64,000 nt of DNA from Idiomarina rhizosphaerae (GTDB taxonomy: Bacteria; Pseudomonadota; Gammaproteobacteria; Enterobacterales; Alteromonadaceae), in contig NZ_JAMZDE010000001.1 of the NCBI RefSeq assembly GCF_024159085.1, forward strand, positions 310,001 to 374,000. Direction: 5' to 3'. The position numbers and the translations under genes are program-made. Under the pieces are notes generated by a model. That model was not told the origin of the DNA, did no database searches, and saw nothing but the letters and a program-made list of their open reading frames with translations. Of this stretch, positions 53,497 through 63,011 are shown in pieces (position 1 is the stretch's first letter; each line of letters opens with the position of its first letter).

Positions 53497-54498
53497 TCAA
53501 TCAATAGCATACGGTGTTTTCAAATCTTTTAATAACTTCTGTAAAAGTTTGTCACTGGTAATGCCCGCAGCTTGCCCTTGAAAATTGATGACCAGACGAT
53601 GGCGTAATACAGGCATTGCAATAGCTTGAATATCCTCGACACTCACGGCATAGCGATTAGCCACTAAAGCCCGTACTTTTGCCGCCAGCAACAAGCCTTG
53701 AATGCCGCGAGGTGAAGCGCCTAATGCAACATAACGATTGATCTCATCATTGGCATAGTCGCTGTGAGGCTGAGTTCCCATGACTAAACGAATGGCATAG
53801 CTTTTAGCGATTTCGGGAACCGGTACTTGTCGCACGATTTGCTGCATCAGGCATAAGGTCGGTGCATCCGCGACGGTATCGATTTCAATACGCTGGTTAC
53901 TGGTGGTGCGGTCTATGATGGTATGGTAGTCCTGCTCATTCGGGTATCCGACCACTAGTTTAAATAAGAAGCGGTCTAGTTGCGCCTCTGGCAAAGGATA
54001 CGTACCTTCTTGATCAACCGGATTTTGTGTTGCCATAACGCAAAAAGGTTCCGGCATCTTAATGGTATTCCGCCCAGTAGAAATTTGTTTCTCTTGCATT
54101 ACTTCAAGCAGAGCCGCTTGAGTTTTTGGCGTGGCGCGATTAATTTCGTCGGCGAGAACCAAATTTGCGACCACCGGTCCCTGTTGAAACTGTAACTGAT
54201 GATCGCCCTTCGCATCAGAAGTCAGCATAGCCGAGCCGATAATATCAGCTGGCATCATGTCGGGGGTAAATTGGATGCGCGAGAAGTTCAAATTGACCGC
54301 ATGACTTAAGGCATTGATTAATTGTGTCTTACCTAAACCGGGTACGCCTTCCAACAGCACATGGCCACCGGCAAATAAAGCAGTCAGGACACCATCAATC
54401 ACATCGCGCTGACCGACCATCACACGCCCAACTTGCTCGCTTATACGCTGGTATAATTGTTTAAATAAGTCCGCATCCTGCTTTGCGCTATTATTCAT
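53497..54498 (-). CDS. MoxR-family AAA+ ATPase
   Basis: A 333-residue AAA+ ATPase. Walker A is GVPGLGKT (51-58), Walker B is LVLADEINRA, sensor 1 is ATQNP and the MoxR arginine segment is RFLFKL. MoxR proteins act as chaperones that assemble or activate envelope complexes, usually with DUF58 and VWA proteins encoded next door. No such partners are seen: the downstream side is a convergent GST gene. It lies 82 bp after a response regulator on the same strand. Confidence 0.92.
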   Translation of the reverse strand: MNNSAKQDADLFKQLYQRISEQVGRVMVGQRDVIDGVLTALFAGGHVLLEGVPGLGKTQLINALSHAVNLNFSRIQFTPDMMPADIIGSAMLTSDAKGDHQLQFQQGPVVANLVLADEINRATPKTQAALLEVMQEKQISTGRNTIKMPEPFCVMATQNPVDQEGTYPLPEAQLDRFLFKLVVGYPNEQDYHTIIDRTTSNQRIEIDTVADAPTLCLMQQIVRQVPVPEIAKSYAIRLVMGTQPHSDYANDEINRYVALGASPRGIQGLLLAAKVRALVANRYAVSVEDIQAIAMPVLRHRLVINFQGQAAGITSDKLLQKLLKDLKTPYAID

Positions 54499-54537
54499 GA
54501 ACGGTGACTCCGCGTGTGACTATGATTATCAATATCC

Positions 54538-54574
54538 TGTCAGTTTCTCATAACAAGCTTGTCGTAAACTGACA
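54538..54574. repeat. Nested inverted repeat between regulator and moxR-like genes
   Basis: TGTCAGTTT and AAACTGACA (perfect, 9 bp) enclose a second palindrome ACAAGCTTGT. There is no T tract, so it may be a regulatory site or an RNA hairpin that lowers downstream expression. Confidence 0.5.
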
Positions 54575-54579
54575 TTCAG

Positions 54580-55260
54580 TCAGGTTGTTTTGGTTTCTAT
54601 CAAGCTATAACCAATCCCACGCACAGTCTGAATTTTTATTTTATCGGTGTATTCGCCCAAGTGCTTACGCAAGCGCGAAATTTGTGACTCCAGCGTATTT
54701 GAACTGACCAACTTGTCGTAGCCATAAACACGCGACTCCAGCGCTTCCCGTGTAATCAAGGTGCCTGGCCTCGACATAAGCGCTTCTAACACTAAGGCTT
54801 CAGTGCGGCGCAGACCTAGGGTGGCACCATTCACTTGAAAGCAGCGGCTCTCGACATCAAAGCTTAACGGTCCAAAGGTCTTAATTTCGTGATTAATGGG
54901 GAGCGGATGACGTAATACGTTACGGATTCGTGCTAGCAACTCCCGTGGTTCGAACGGCTTGGCAATATAGTCGTGTGCGCCAGATTCTAAACCAGTAACT
55001 TTATTATCAATATCGGCAAGCGCTGTTAATAAAATCACGCGTTGGGGTTTTTGTTGACTATCTAAAAAGTTGAGTAACGAAATACCATCTCCATCGGGAA
55101 GCAACCGATCTAGTAGAAGTAAATCAAATTCATTATCAAGTAATGCAGTTTTTGCCATACTCAAGCTGTCAGCCAAATCGACAACAAATCCCTGCTTTTC
55201 TATGTAAGCGATTAGTGTTTCTGCGATATTAACATCATCTTCGACTAATAAGATTCTCAT
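54580..55260 (-). CDS. OmpR-family response regulator
   Basis: A 226-residue regulator with receiver residues E7-D8-D9, phospho-acceptor Asp51 (LLLLDRLLPDGDG), Lys in AKPFEPREL, and a C-terminal winged helix (SSNTLESQISRLRKHLG; TVRGIGYSL). The ATG at 55260 is used because the fold begins there and GAGG precedes it. The probable partner kinase is encoded at 58577. It is predicted to bind the tandem 8-bp motifs, 11 bp apart, at 58451, 62871 and 62937, a spacing normal for this family. Confidence 0.92.
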   Translation of the reverse strand: MRILLVEDDVNIAETLIAYIEKQGFVVDLADSLSMAKTALLDNEFDLLLLDRLLPDGDGISLLNFLDSQQKPQRVILLTALADIDNKVTGLESGAHDYIAKPFEPRELLARIRNVLRHPLPINHEIKTFGPLSFDVESRCFQVNGATLGLRRTEALVLEALMSRPGTLITREALESRVYGYDKLVSSNTLESQISRLRKHLGEYTDKIKIQTVRGIGYSLIETKTT

Positions 55261-55292
55261 ACAAGACACCTCAACGAATAATACAGGTCGGG

Positions 55293-55322
55293 ACACACAA
55301 CCACAAAGACGCGGTTGTGTGT
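55293..55322. repeat. Hairpin between TonB receptor and regulator genes
   Basis: ACACACAACC and GGTTGTGTGT form a perfect 10-bp stem with a 10-base loop just after the receptor gene. Without a T run it is probably an mRNA stabiliser or weak attenuator, allowing more receptor than regulator. Confidence 0.55.
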
Positions 55323-55343
55323 CAGACTTGCCAGGGAGACAAG

Positions 55344-58300
55344 CTAAAACTCATACTGCAATTCTAGCGCTAATGTACGGCCAGCAACATTGTAGCGAGC
55401 GGTGTCGTATGGACGACGCTGCACGACGACAAAAGGAGGTTCTTTGTCGAAAATGTTACGTCCGGCAAAATTAACCCGCAAATCATCCGTTAGTTGATAC
55501 ATCATAGTTAAATCGATGGTCGTGTACGAGCTCACTTTCTTTGCGTTTTCCGGGACATCGATGACACCACCGTACATATTTAATTCATAGTCGTTGATGT
55601 ACTCTGGAGTGAAATAAGCAAGTAAGTTCACGGTCAAATCATCATAGTGATATCGAATCGTACCGTTGATTTTATAGTCATCTACCCCTAGCAGTTTGCC
55701 AATATCAGATATAGGCGCCTTATTCTCAAACGCAGTCATTTCTGCCTTAAGGTTATCAAGATACAATGCTTCAAAATCAAAATTACCAAACGATGTATTC
55801 AGCGCATAGCGCGCTTCGTATGTAATAGACGCATATTTTGAGCCGACGACATTAAATATCATGTTCTGTTGTCGCGTGATTTTGCCGTTTTCATCACGTG
55901 GAAAAAACTCCCCCAACTGATATATTTCATCAGTGGTGAGAAAACGGTTTAATGTTCCATTACTTGCAAATTCATCGCTAATGGTTGTTTCACTATAGTT
56001 AATATCTGCCGAAAACCCAGATATCATATTACTAGGACGCCACGATAAACCTAAAGATCTTTGAATGGAGGTTTCTGGCTTCAAATCTGGGTTAGGAGCC
56101 GTAAATTGTGGGACATTATAACCCTTGGTGCCATCATCATAGACGACATCACAGTCATTGGTACAATCATATAATGGATCATCATAAATGGTGACGTTGT
56201 AAACCCGCTCGCCAGTGGTGCTGAACATTTGTGTAAACGGGGGCGCTTTAAAACCCCTATTCCATTTTCCTCGAATTGCAAGATCATCATTAACCTCCCA
56301 CAAGAAACCGAAGCTTGGTGTGGTTTTACTGTATTTGTTGGTACCGTAAATTATCTCCCCTCCTTGCTCAATTGGAACATCATCAATGGTACCGACAGCC
56401 CCTTCGGTTTCGTATGTATCGCGACGAGCAGCTATGTTGAAAGTTAATCCATCAATGAGAAAGGTGTTAAACTCGGCACCGAAAACTGGAATATTAAATT
56501 CAGCAAAGTAAGCGTAACGATCTCGACTTACTTTTTCGCCAGTGTAATTCCGTACCTCTCGGCTGGAAATCCCGTCGTCATGAAGCTCACCTCCAATAGC
56601 ATAATAAACTTTGCCCGCAGGTAGCTCTGCCAACGTGCTAATGAAGCGCAATTCAAAATTTTTAGTTTGAGAACCACGAGTTTCATTTTCCTGGATATCA
56701 CGATAATAAAAGGTATTAACGGCATCACCGGCGCCTCCTGATTTCCAGGGATTAAACGCAACATCAGGATCTTGGCTCATTAGTGCCGCACATTGGCGCT
56801 CAAAAAGGTCTTGATAATAGGTTAATTCTTCACCTTCAAAGCGGTTATTTTCAAGTTGGAAATTATAACAGCGATAACCATCAGGTGAACTTTCATCTCT
56901 GATAAACGTAGCCGTGGAACCCAAGAAAAACTGCTCACCTTCGGTTTTAGATGCCGATGTAGTGTAAACAAAGTCGAGTTTGCTATCTTTACTAAATTCA
57001 TAGGTTAAACCTAGATTTAGATTCCAAACTTGGCTCTCATTCATAATAGCATCAGCGGGTAAAGTGCCCGACTGAATTTCAGCATCAGGAGAATAATTTA
57101 CAGTTGTCGCGGGCTCCCAACTGCTAAAGCTATACGCTGGAAACGGATTATAATATTGTCCTGGAGCTAACTGTATTGTTAGTCCTGTTGCAAAAGTTTG
57201 TTCTTGGCGATTTTTACTGCGACTAAATAATCCGTTTCCTGAAAATATTAGATTTTCAGTAAGTTGTTGTTCAAGGTTTAAAGTCAAACTGGTGGTTTCT
57301 GTTTCAGGTCCGGCTAACTCAGGTACAAAATCGGGCTTATCTTCGCTGCCTAGTTCAATAAAATCACTTACACTAGGTCGACCGACAAACCCCTCTGGAA
57401 CGCTTAAACCTCGCTCAACCGTCGTAGATTGGCCTGTATCGGGATTGTAAAAAGATTCGGTCTGATTAATAACCCCCGGCTGTAAACCCCGACTGAACGA
57501 GCGTTTATCGTAGTCTGGGTTATCGTTAAAATAGCCTGAATAGTCTTCGGTATAATATCCGGTCTTATAGTTGTTAACCGGTTTCCGTTCGCTATAATCC
57601 GCGGTGCCTGAAATACTCCCTGAGGTCCATGCATAGCCTGAGTATAAGCTCAAACGGGAATTGTCAGCACCATTATTCGAGTATTCTTTTTGCGCGCTAA
57701 AAGTGCTGCCAACATAATCTTTCTTTAAGATAAAGTTGATGACCCCGCCAAGCGCATCAGAACCATAAACTGCTGAGGCTCCGTCGGTATGAATTTCAAC
57801 TCTCTCTATGGCACTAAGAGGGATACCATTAAGATTAACAAAGCCATCTTCGATACCGGCAGCTCCCGCCATACGTCGACCATTGATCAGTATTAGTGTG
57901 TTACCAGCCCCCATACCTCCGAGATTAGCAGCTGATACACCTAACGAACCGATGCCCGTAACCGATGCCGGTCCACGATCATTTAACGAGCCTTTTTGCC
58001 GCTCGTTGGTAATCGCACCAATGTTGGAAATATTCTGTGGCAAAGTACGCATTAATTCAGCTACGCTCGTGACACCGCGCGCACGAATTTCCTCGGCATT
58101 AATTGTGATACTACGTGCGGTGACATCGCCGAATTGCAAGCGACTGCCGGTAACCTGAATTCGTTCAATTTGCTCACGGCTGCTAGGTTCAAAGCCGGAG
58201 TCTTGCTGCTCTGTTGAATGGGGAGCCGTATTGCTTTTGGTTTCGCTTTCGATCAGATCCTGACTGGACCAGGTTGCTGCACTGGCTGAATGTGCGCCAT

Positions 58301-58346
58301 ATATCGCTAACGCGATAAGAGACAGCTTAAATGTCTGGGTACGCAT
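55344..58346 (-). CDS. Large TonB-dependent receptor
   Basis: A 1000-residue outer-membrane receptor. The signal peptide ends near HSASA, and a TonB-box-like IERIQVTGSRL precedes the plug (IRARGVTSVAELMRTLPQNI, then GAGNTLILINGRRM and GASAVYGSDALGGVINFILK). The barrel is long and ends in LALELQYEF. This subclass (LINGRR...YGSDALGGVINF) is frequent in marine gammaproteobacteria and often imports peptides or other organic ligands rather than siderophores. The ATG at 58346 is chosen over an upstream start. The 21-bp regulator motif lies about 105 bp upstream. The regulator gene follows. Confidence 0.92.
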   Translation of the reverse strand: MRTQTFKLSLIALAIYGAHSASAATWSSQDLIESETKSNTAPHSTEQQDSGFEPSSREQIERIQVTGSRLQFGDVTARSITINAEEIRARGVTSVAELMRTLPQNISNIGAITNERQKGSLNDRGPASVTGIGSLGVSAANLGGMGAGNTLILINGRRMAGAAGIEDGFVNLNGIPLSAIERVEIHTDGASAVYGSDALGGVINFILKKDYVGSTFSAQKEYSNNGADNSRLSLYSGYAWTSGSISGTADYSERKPVNNYKTGYYTEDYSGYFNDNPDYDKRSFSRGLQPGVINQTESFYNPDTGQSTTVERGLSVPEGFVGRPSVSDFIELGSEDKPDFVPELAGPETETTSLTLNLEQQLTENLIFSGNGLFSRSKNRQEQTFATGLTIQLAPGQYYNPFPAYSFSSWEPATTVNYSPDAEIQSGTLPADAIMNESQVWNLNLGLTYEFSKDSKLDFVYTTSASKTEGEQFFLGSTATFIRDESSPDGYRCYNFQLENNRFEGEELTYYQDLFERQCAALMSQDPDVAFNPWKSGGAGDAVNTFYYRDIQENETRGSQTKNFELRFISTLAELPAGKVYYAIGGELHDDGISSREVRNYTGEKVSRDRYAYFAEFNIPVFGAEFNTFLIDGLTFNIAARRDTYETEGAVGTIDDVPIEQGGEIIYGTNKYSKTTPSFGFLWEVNDDLAIRGKWNRGFKAPPFTQMFSTTGERVYNVTIYDDPLYDCTNDCDVVYDDGTKGYNVPQFTAPNPDLKPETSIQRSLGLSWRPSNMISGFSADINYSETTISDEFASNGTLNRFLTTDEIYQLGEFFPRDENGKITRQQNMIFNVVGSKYASITYEARYALNTSFGNFDFEALYLDNLKAEMTAFENKAPISDIGKLLGVDDYKINGTIRYHYDDLTVNLLAYFTPEYINDYELNMYGGVIDVPENAKKVSSYTTIDLTMMYQLTDDLRVNFAGRNIFDKEPPFVVVQRRPYDTARYNVAGRTLALELQYEF

Positions 58347-58434
58347 GATATGTTGCCCTCTGCCCTGTTTCTTATGGTTGTTATTTTTATTTGCTATTAT
58401 TAGATGCAGCACAGCGTTTATTTCGCTACATTAA

Positions 58435-58471
58435 CAACCTTGTAACATGACAACCTTGCACCAACCTTGCG
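58435..58471 (-). promoter_or_regulatory. Response-regulator motif before the TonB receptor
   Basis: Three copies of CAACCTTG (plus strand) start at 58435, 58451 and 58462. The last two are 11 bp apart and form the same tandem motif (CGCAAGGTTG then TGCAAGGTTG on the minus strand) found before the M16 gene. The motif lies between the divergent receptor and kinase genes. Confidence 0.7.
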
Positions 58472-58576
58472 CCGATTAATTTTTCAACAACTATAATTAC
58501 TCAACGGATAAACGTTGGCAGATGAACAGTTCATCGCTATGGTGTTGGCAGAACTATACCAATAACTGATCACAGC

Positions 58577-60013
58577 ATGCGAAAAAGCTCTCCGTTTAAA
58601 TGGTTTAAATCGATGTTTGGTCAGATGGCCATACTGACCGCATTTGTTACCTGCGTGGGCACATATTACCTGGTGATCCAACCGACGTTGGAGAATACTC
58701 AGTTTGTAGAAAGCTCTCCGATACAGGCGACGTTAAACCGCACTATTGTTGAATTTAATCAGTATATTTTTCAGCGTCGTGAAGGCTCAGACTTGCCTTT
58801 TAGAGAAAGTGACTATCTACATAAAGTCAGGCAGGCTAATCCGGATTTTCGCTACTATTTACGTTTCGAAAACGATGTTTTTGACAGCGGTGCAGGAAGC
58901 TTATTTTATGAACGTTTTGGTTTTCGTCAATTCAACCTGTTAAATAAGCAGTTCAGTACTTCAACACTGTGTAGCAGCGCCATTGATACTTTCCAACATA
59001 ATGGTAGTAATGCCTATTACAAATATTACTCTTGTAATGGTTCTTTTGACTATTATGAGTTCAGTGGCTTGAACACGGCTATAGAGACGTCAACGACTAG
59101 CATGGTTATGTTTTATCTGTCTCGGATATGGGCATCAAGCCAATATTTAATCTTTTCTGCCGGTGCTGTATTTTTGGTTTTTGTGCTAATGATGGTCGGC
59201 AACCTCGTCATGATCCGCCGTGTGGCTCGTTTAGCACGATCGTTTGATCCAGAATCATTGGATCAACAATTACCGGAAGAGGGGCTACCCAACGAAGTTG
59301 TACCACTGGTACAAGCCGTCAATCAAATGATTGGTAAAGTTGATGAAACTCATCGACGGCATAAATTCTTTCTATCCACCGCAGCGCACGAAATGCGCAC
59401 ACCATTGACGGTTTTACGCAATCGTTTAGAAATGATGGAGGAAAGTGAACTAAAAGAGAAGTTAATCGGTGACGTGCGGCGCCTAGTAAACCTGGTCAAT
59501 CAGTTGTTGACGTTAATGCGAGGCGGCCCCAAAGCCATCGATACCGAAATTGATATTGTGAAGTGCATTCAACGGGTTTGCAGCGAGCGTCAGTTAATTG
59601 CCGATGATAAAAATGTGGCGCTACGTTTGCAAACTGAAGTGCCGTATTTTGCGATGCTTGCAGATCGAGGTCTGATGGAGGTGGCGATTGCTAACTTAAT
59701 CGATAATGCGCTGTCTTTCTCACCCGCGGGTAGTGAGGTATTAATCACCCTCAGCGCTGATGGTAAGTTGTCAGTACGTGACCATGGGCCGGGCATTCCG
59801 GCGCAGCATTTAACCGCTTTGTTCGAGCCTTTCGCTAAGTTTCCGCCGAACCGTAACGGTCACGGATTAGGACTAGCGATAGTGGAAGCCGCTGTCACTT
59901 TGCATGGTGCAAAAATTGAAGCGTGTAACGCTACGCCAAATGGCGCAATTTTCACCATTCATTTAAACCCAAGTCAGGCTCCGTTACCAAATAACGAAAA
60001 AAGCCCCCAATAA
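58577..60013 (+). CDS. Sensor histidine kinase
   Basis: A 478-residue kinase with TM1 at about 15-35, a periplasmic sensor of about 150 residues rich in Tyr and Phe (YYKYYSCNGSFDYYEF), TM2 near 190-215, HAMP, and HisKA with His271 (TAAHEMRTPLTVLR). The ATPase boxes are NLIDNALSFSPAG, RDHGPGIP and GHGLGLAI. It is divergent from the receptor gene and is the likely partner of the regulator at 54580. The signal may be the receptor's ligand or its breakdown products. Its stop codon lies in the loop of the M16 terminator. Confidence 0.92.
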   Translation: MRKSSPFKWFKSMFGQMAILTAFVTCVGTYYLVIQPTLENTQFVESSPIQATLNRTIVEFNQYIFQRREGSDLPFRESDYLHKVRQANPDFRYYLRFENDVFDSGAGSLFYERFGFRQFNLLNKQFSTSTLCSSAIDTFQHNGSNAYYKYYSCNGSFDYYEFSGLNTAIETSTTSMVMFYLSRIWASSQYLIFSAGAVFLVFVLMMVGNLVMIRRVARLARSFDPESLDQQLPEEGLPNEVVPLVQAVNQMIGKVDETHRRHKFFLSTAAHEMRTPLTVLRNRLEMMEESELKEKLIGDVRRLVNLVNQLLTLMRGGPKAIDTEIDIVKCIQRVCSERQLIADDKNVALRLQTEVPYFAMLADRGLMEVAIANLIDNALSFSPAGSEVLITLSADGKLSVRDHGPGIPAQHLTALFEPFAKFPPNRNGHGLGLAIVEAAVTLHGAKIEACNATPNGAIFTIHLNPSQAPLPNNEKSPQ

Positions 60014-60025
60014 TTATTTGGGGGC
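59997..60025 (-). terminator. Terminator of the M16 gene, overlapping the kinase stop codon
   Basis: On the minus strand GCCCCCAA / TTGGGGGC form an 8-bp stem around a 7-base loop, followed by TTTTTT. The kinase stop (60011-60013) lies in the loop, so the two convergent genes share this sequence. Confidence 0.85.
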
Positions 60026-60052
60026 CAGTCGGGTCATCACTCACAACTCGGT

Positions 60053-62812
60053 TTAACGCAGTTTATTACCGTAGATATCCCACACTTCAATTTCGCCAAA
60101 GTTCAGCGCACGTATATCGTCTTCAATTTTGCTCAAGTCCCCCGCGATAACCCAAGTTAATTGCTCCGGCTTAAAAGTTTGTTTAGCCAGTTCCCGTGCT
60201 TGTTTCAGCTGTACTTGCTGATAGCGGCCTATTGTACCCTCAGCACGATCATAAGGAAGTCCGAATGTCGCCGAGCTGACAATCGACGATAAAAACGATG
60301 CGCCACTGCTAAAATGTGACGGGATAGCGCGAATTGAAGAAATACGATCCCGCTCTAGCTCTTCAGCTGTTAGCGGTTGGTCACCAATATAAAGGCTAAT
60401 TTCCCGTTTAATCTCGCGCATGCTAGCGGCGGTTTTATCGGTTTGCACACTGCCATTGGCTGAGAATACGCGCTGCCCTTTCGGGGCGTTAGATATACTA
60501 CTATAGAAACCGTACGCCCAACCTTTATCTTCACGCAGGTTCATATTCAGACGACCGTGAAAACTACCTCCCAAAGCATCATTTACCAGCGTCTCAGTGG
60601 CAACAATATCAGCTTTGAAGGGAGCTAATAACTGACCTGCGGTAATGCTGCTTTGCTGCGCACCAGGCACATCCAATAAAATAATTTTGGCTTGCTCTGG
60701 CTCCGCTACAGGTACGTTACCCAACGCTGAAGGCTGTACTTGTCGCCAATCACCAAAGTAGTTATTGGCCAGCTGAGTTGCGTGTTCCAATGTAATATCA
60801 CCGATAAGATAAAGAGTGGCGTTGTTAGGGCCGATTTCATTATCGTGAAAATCGACCACGGCATCCCTAGAGATCTGCTTACTTTCGGAGCGTGTATCAA
60901 TCTTACCATACGGGTGAGACTTGCCCCAAAGTGCGCGCTGATAAATAGCGTTGGAAGCTTGCATGGGGTTGCTTTCATAATTGTCATAAAAGGCATCAAC
61001 ATTACTGATGATCCTATCAATTTCTACTTGCGGGAAACTGGGTTCCCGGAGCATTTCTGCAACCAATCCAAATGAATCATCGACGTACTCGGTTAGGCTA
61101 CCCCAACTAACACTACTAAAACGTTCGCCAGCGGCACTGCTGAAATTCATACCAATGGCATCGATACTGCGCGTTAATGCTTGTTTATCTGAGCGCTTGG
61201 TGCCCAAGCGCAGTAAACCGAAGGTGTGCGTTGCAACATCTGTGGCATAAGCTTTTTCAGCCAATGACCCAGTGTTGAACTGCAAAATCGCATCCACCAC
61301 AGGCAAGTTATGGCGTTCAGCGACCACCAGTTTCATACCGTTGGTTAAGGTTGTTTCCGTGATCTCGGGGAATGTCACTTTACCGTCAAAAGCGTCTGGT
61401 TTTGGGATTTCGCTGCGATCCACCTCGACCTGTCCATCTTGAAATTTTGGTAAAGGTAATAACACCGATTCAAAATAAGGTTTAGATAACCAAGTCTTCG
61501 TCAATTGACGAATCTCGTCGGCAGATGCATTTCTAATCCAGTCGCGTTGTTTCAAGAAAAACAGCGGATCATTCTGAAGAATGTAACCGTTAACCAGATG
61601 ATTACCAATAGCCGAATTGCTCTCTAACGAGCGAATTAACGAAACATTCGCGCCGGTTGCAATGGCCTCCAAACGATCCTCATCAGGGCCTTCAGTAAAA
61701 TACTGCTGTAAAGCATCATTCAAAGCAGCATCCGCTTGTTCGGTTGTTACGCCAGGGCGCAGAGTCATGGTTAAACGAAAAATACTACTGATGGCGCTAG
61801 GACTCACACCGGCACTAACATTTAATGCAACTTGTTTTTCATCAACCAGGATACGTTGCAATGGTGTAGTATTGGAGCCCGTTAAGGTCAAACCAGCCAA
61901 ATGCAGCAACGACGTTGCTTTGCTATCACCGTTGGGTAACGGCCAGGCACGTGAAATGGTCGCAGTGCCCACCTTATCATAAGCAATATCGCGCTTAACG
62001 CTATCAAGACTCGGCACCCACTGCTCCACCCGATCAATCGGCTTCCCGGCGGGAGCGTCACCAAAATAATAGCTAACTTTAGCTTTAGCAGTATCGACAT
62101 CAACATCACCGGCTAAAACAAGCACAGCGTTAGATGCGCCATAGTAATCCTCAAACCATTGCTTGACGTCGTCTAAAGAAGCATTATTCAAATCATCCAT
62201 TGAACCAATAATGCTATGTGCATAGGGATGCCCTTCTGGATAGAACATACGATCAAAGCGTTCGTGCACTTTTGCACCTGGTTTTAACTCTCCTTCTCGT
62301 TTTTCATTTTTCACCACCTCGCGCTGCTCATTTAGCATTTCCTGAGTAATACCGTCGGCCATGTGAGCCATACGGTCAGACTCCATCCACAAAGCCATAT
62401 CCAGAGCATTGCTGGGAACAGTCGCGTAATAATTGGTGCGATCTTTATTAGTGGTACCATTCATACCAGTTGCACCCGCTTTATCGAACGGTAAAAAATA
62501 CTCTTGCTGACGGTTTGGCGTCTGTTGAAACATAAGGTGTTCAAACAAATGTGCAAAACCGGTTTTTCCCTTTGGTTCATCTTTAGAACCGACACGATAC
62601 CAGACACCAACAAAAACATTAGGAACGGTTGAATTGTTATAAACCAAGGTTGTTAGACCATTAGGCAGGGTAAACATCTCGTAGTCGATATCGACTTCGT
62701 GATTAATGGTCGAGTTACCAGAACTGGTCTCAGCGGCGGTTACTGCTAACGACAGCGTCAATAGGGCGCTGGTTAGCAATACCGAAAGCAGTGTTGTTTT
62801 TAATGTATTCAC
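60053..62812 (-). CDS. Periplasmic M16 metallopeptidase (two-lobed, pitrilysin type)
   Basis: A 919-residue zinc peptidase with a signal peptide ending near LAVTAA (residue 27). The inverted zinc motif HLFEH (His88, Glu91, His92) is intact in the first half and is followed by the distal acidic helix (LNEQREVVKNEKREGE). The second half is a catalytically inactive M16 repeat (VAERHNLPVVDAILQFNTGS). M16 enzymes clip peptides held in a closed chamber. A GTG at 62812 with AGGA upstream gives a clean signal peptide and is preferred to 62860. It shares the regulator motif with the TonB receptor, so imported polypeptide is a likely substrate. Confidence 0.9.
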   Translation of the reverse strand: MNTLKTTLLSVLLTSALLTLSLAVTAAETSSGNSTINHEVDIDYEMFTLPNGLTTLVYNNSTVPNVFVGVWYRVGSKDEPKGKTGFAHLFEHLMFQQTPNRQQEYFLPFDKAGATGMNGTTNKDRTNYYATVPSNALDMALWMESDRMAHMADGITQEMLNEQREVVKNEKREGELKPGAKVHERFDRMFYPEGHPYAHSIIGSMDDLNNASLDDVKQWFEDYYGASNAVLVLAGDVDVDTAKAKVSYYFGDAPAGKPIDRVEQWVPSLDSVKRDIAYDKVGTATISRAWPLPNGDSKATSLLHLAGLTLTGSNTTPLQRILVDEKQVALNVSAGVSPSAISSIFRLTMTLRPGVTTEQADAALNDALQQYFTEGPDEDRLEAIATGANVSLIRSLESNSAIGNHLVNGYILQNDPLFFLKQRDWIRNASADEIRQLTKTWLSKPYFESVLLPLPKFQDGQVEVDRSEIPKPDAFDGKVTFPEITETTLTNGMKLVVAERHNLPVVDAILQFNTGSLAEKAYATDVATHTFGLLRLGTKRSDKQALTRSIDAIGMNFSSAAGERFSSVSWGSLTEYVDDSFGLVAEMLREPSFPQVEIDRIISNVDAFYDNYESNPMQASNAIYQRALWGKSHPYGKIDTRSESKQISRDAVVDFHDNEIGPNNATLYLIGDITLEHATQLANNYFGDWRQVQPSALGNVPVAEPEQAKIILLDVPGAQQSSITAGQLLAPFKADIVATETLVNDALGGSFHGRLNMNLREDKGWAYGFYSSISNAPKGQRVFSANGSVQTDKTAASMREIKREISLYIGDQPLTAEELERDRISSIRAIPSHFSSGASFLSSIVSSATFGLPYDRAEGTIGRYQQVQLKQARELAKQTFKPEQLTWVIAGDLSKIEDDIRALNFGEIEVWDIYGNKLR

Positions 62813-62870
62813 ACGATTAATCCTCAAATTACGTAGAGAGTTACGATAGTGAATACGCATTTAGACATAG

Positions 62871-62891
62871 CAACCTTGCAGCGACCTTACG
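62871..62891 (-). promoter_or_regulatory. Response-regulator motif before the M16 gene
   Basis: Plus-strand half-sites CAACCTTG (62871) and CGACCTTA (62882) are 11 bp apart. The 21-bp unit matches the receptor site at 18 positions. It lies 59 bp before the proposed GTG. Confidence 0.68.
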
Positions 62892-62936
62892 CTGTGTAAC
62901 TCATTTTTCAATCAAGTTATAACGACTTTTTAACGG

Positions 62937-62957
62937 CGTAAGGTTGCTGCAAGACTG
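62937..62957 (+). promoter_or_regulatory. Response-regulator motif before the last gene
   Basis: In the opposite orientation, TAAGGTTG (62939) and CAAGACTG (62950) are 11 bp apart, again with CGT in front. The unit differs from the M16 site in three bases. It lies 55 bp before the ATG at 63012. Confidence 0.66.
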
Positions 62958-63011
62958 CTGCGCTTTAATGGCTCGACACCAACAGTAATGAAATACACGC
63001 AGGGTATACAG

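Noticed and set aside
55293-55322. Intrinsic terminator between receptor and regulator genes
   Set aside because: The stem is strong but lacks a T run on the transcribed strand, so it is listed as a hairpin repeat instead.
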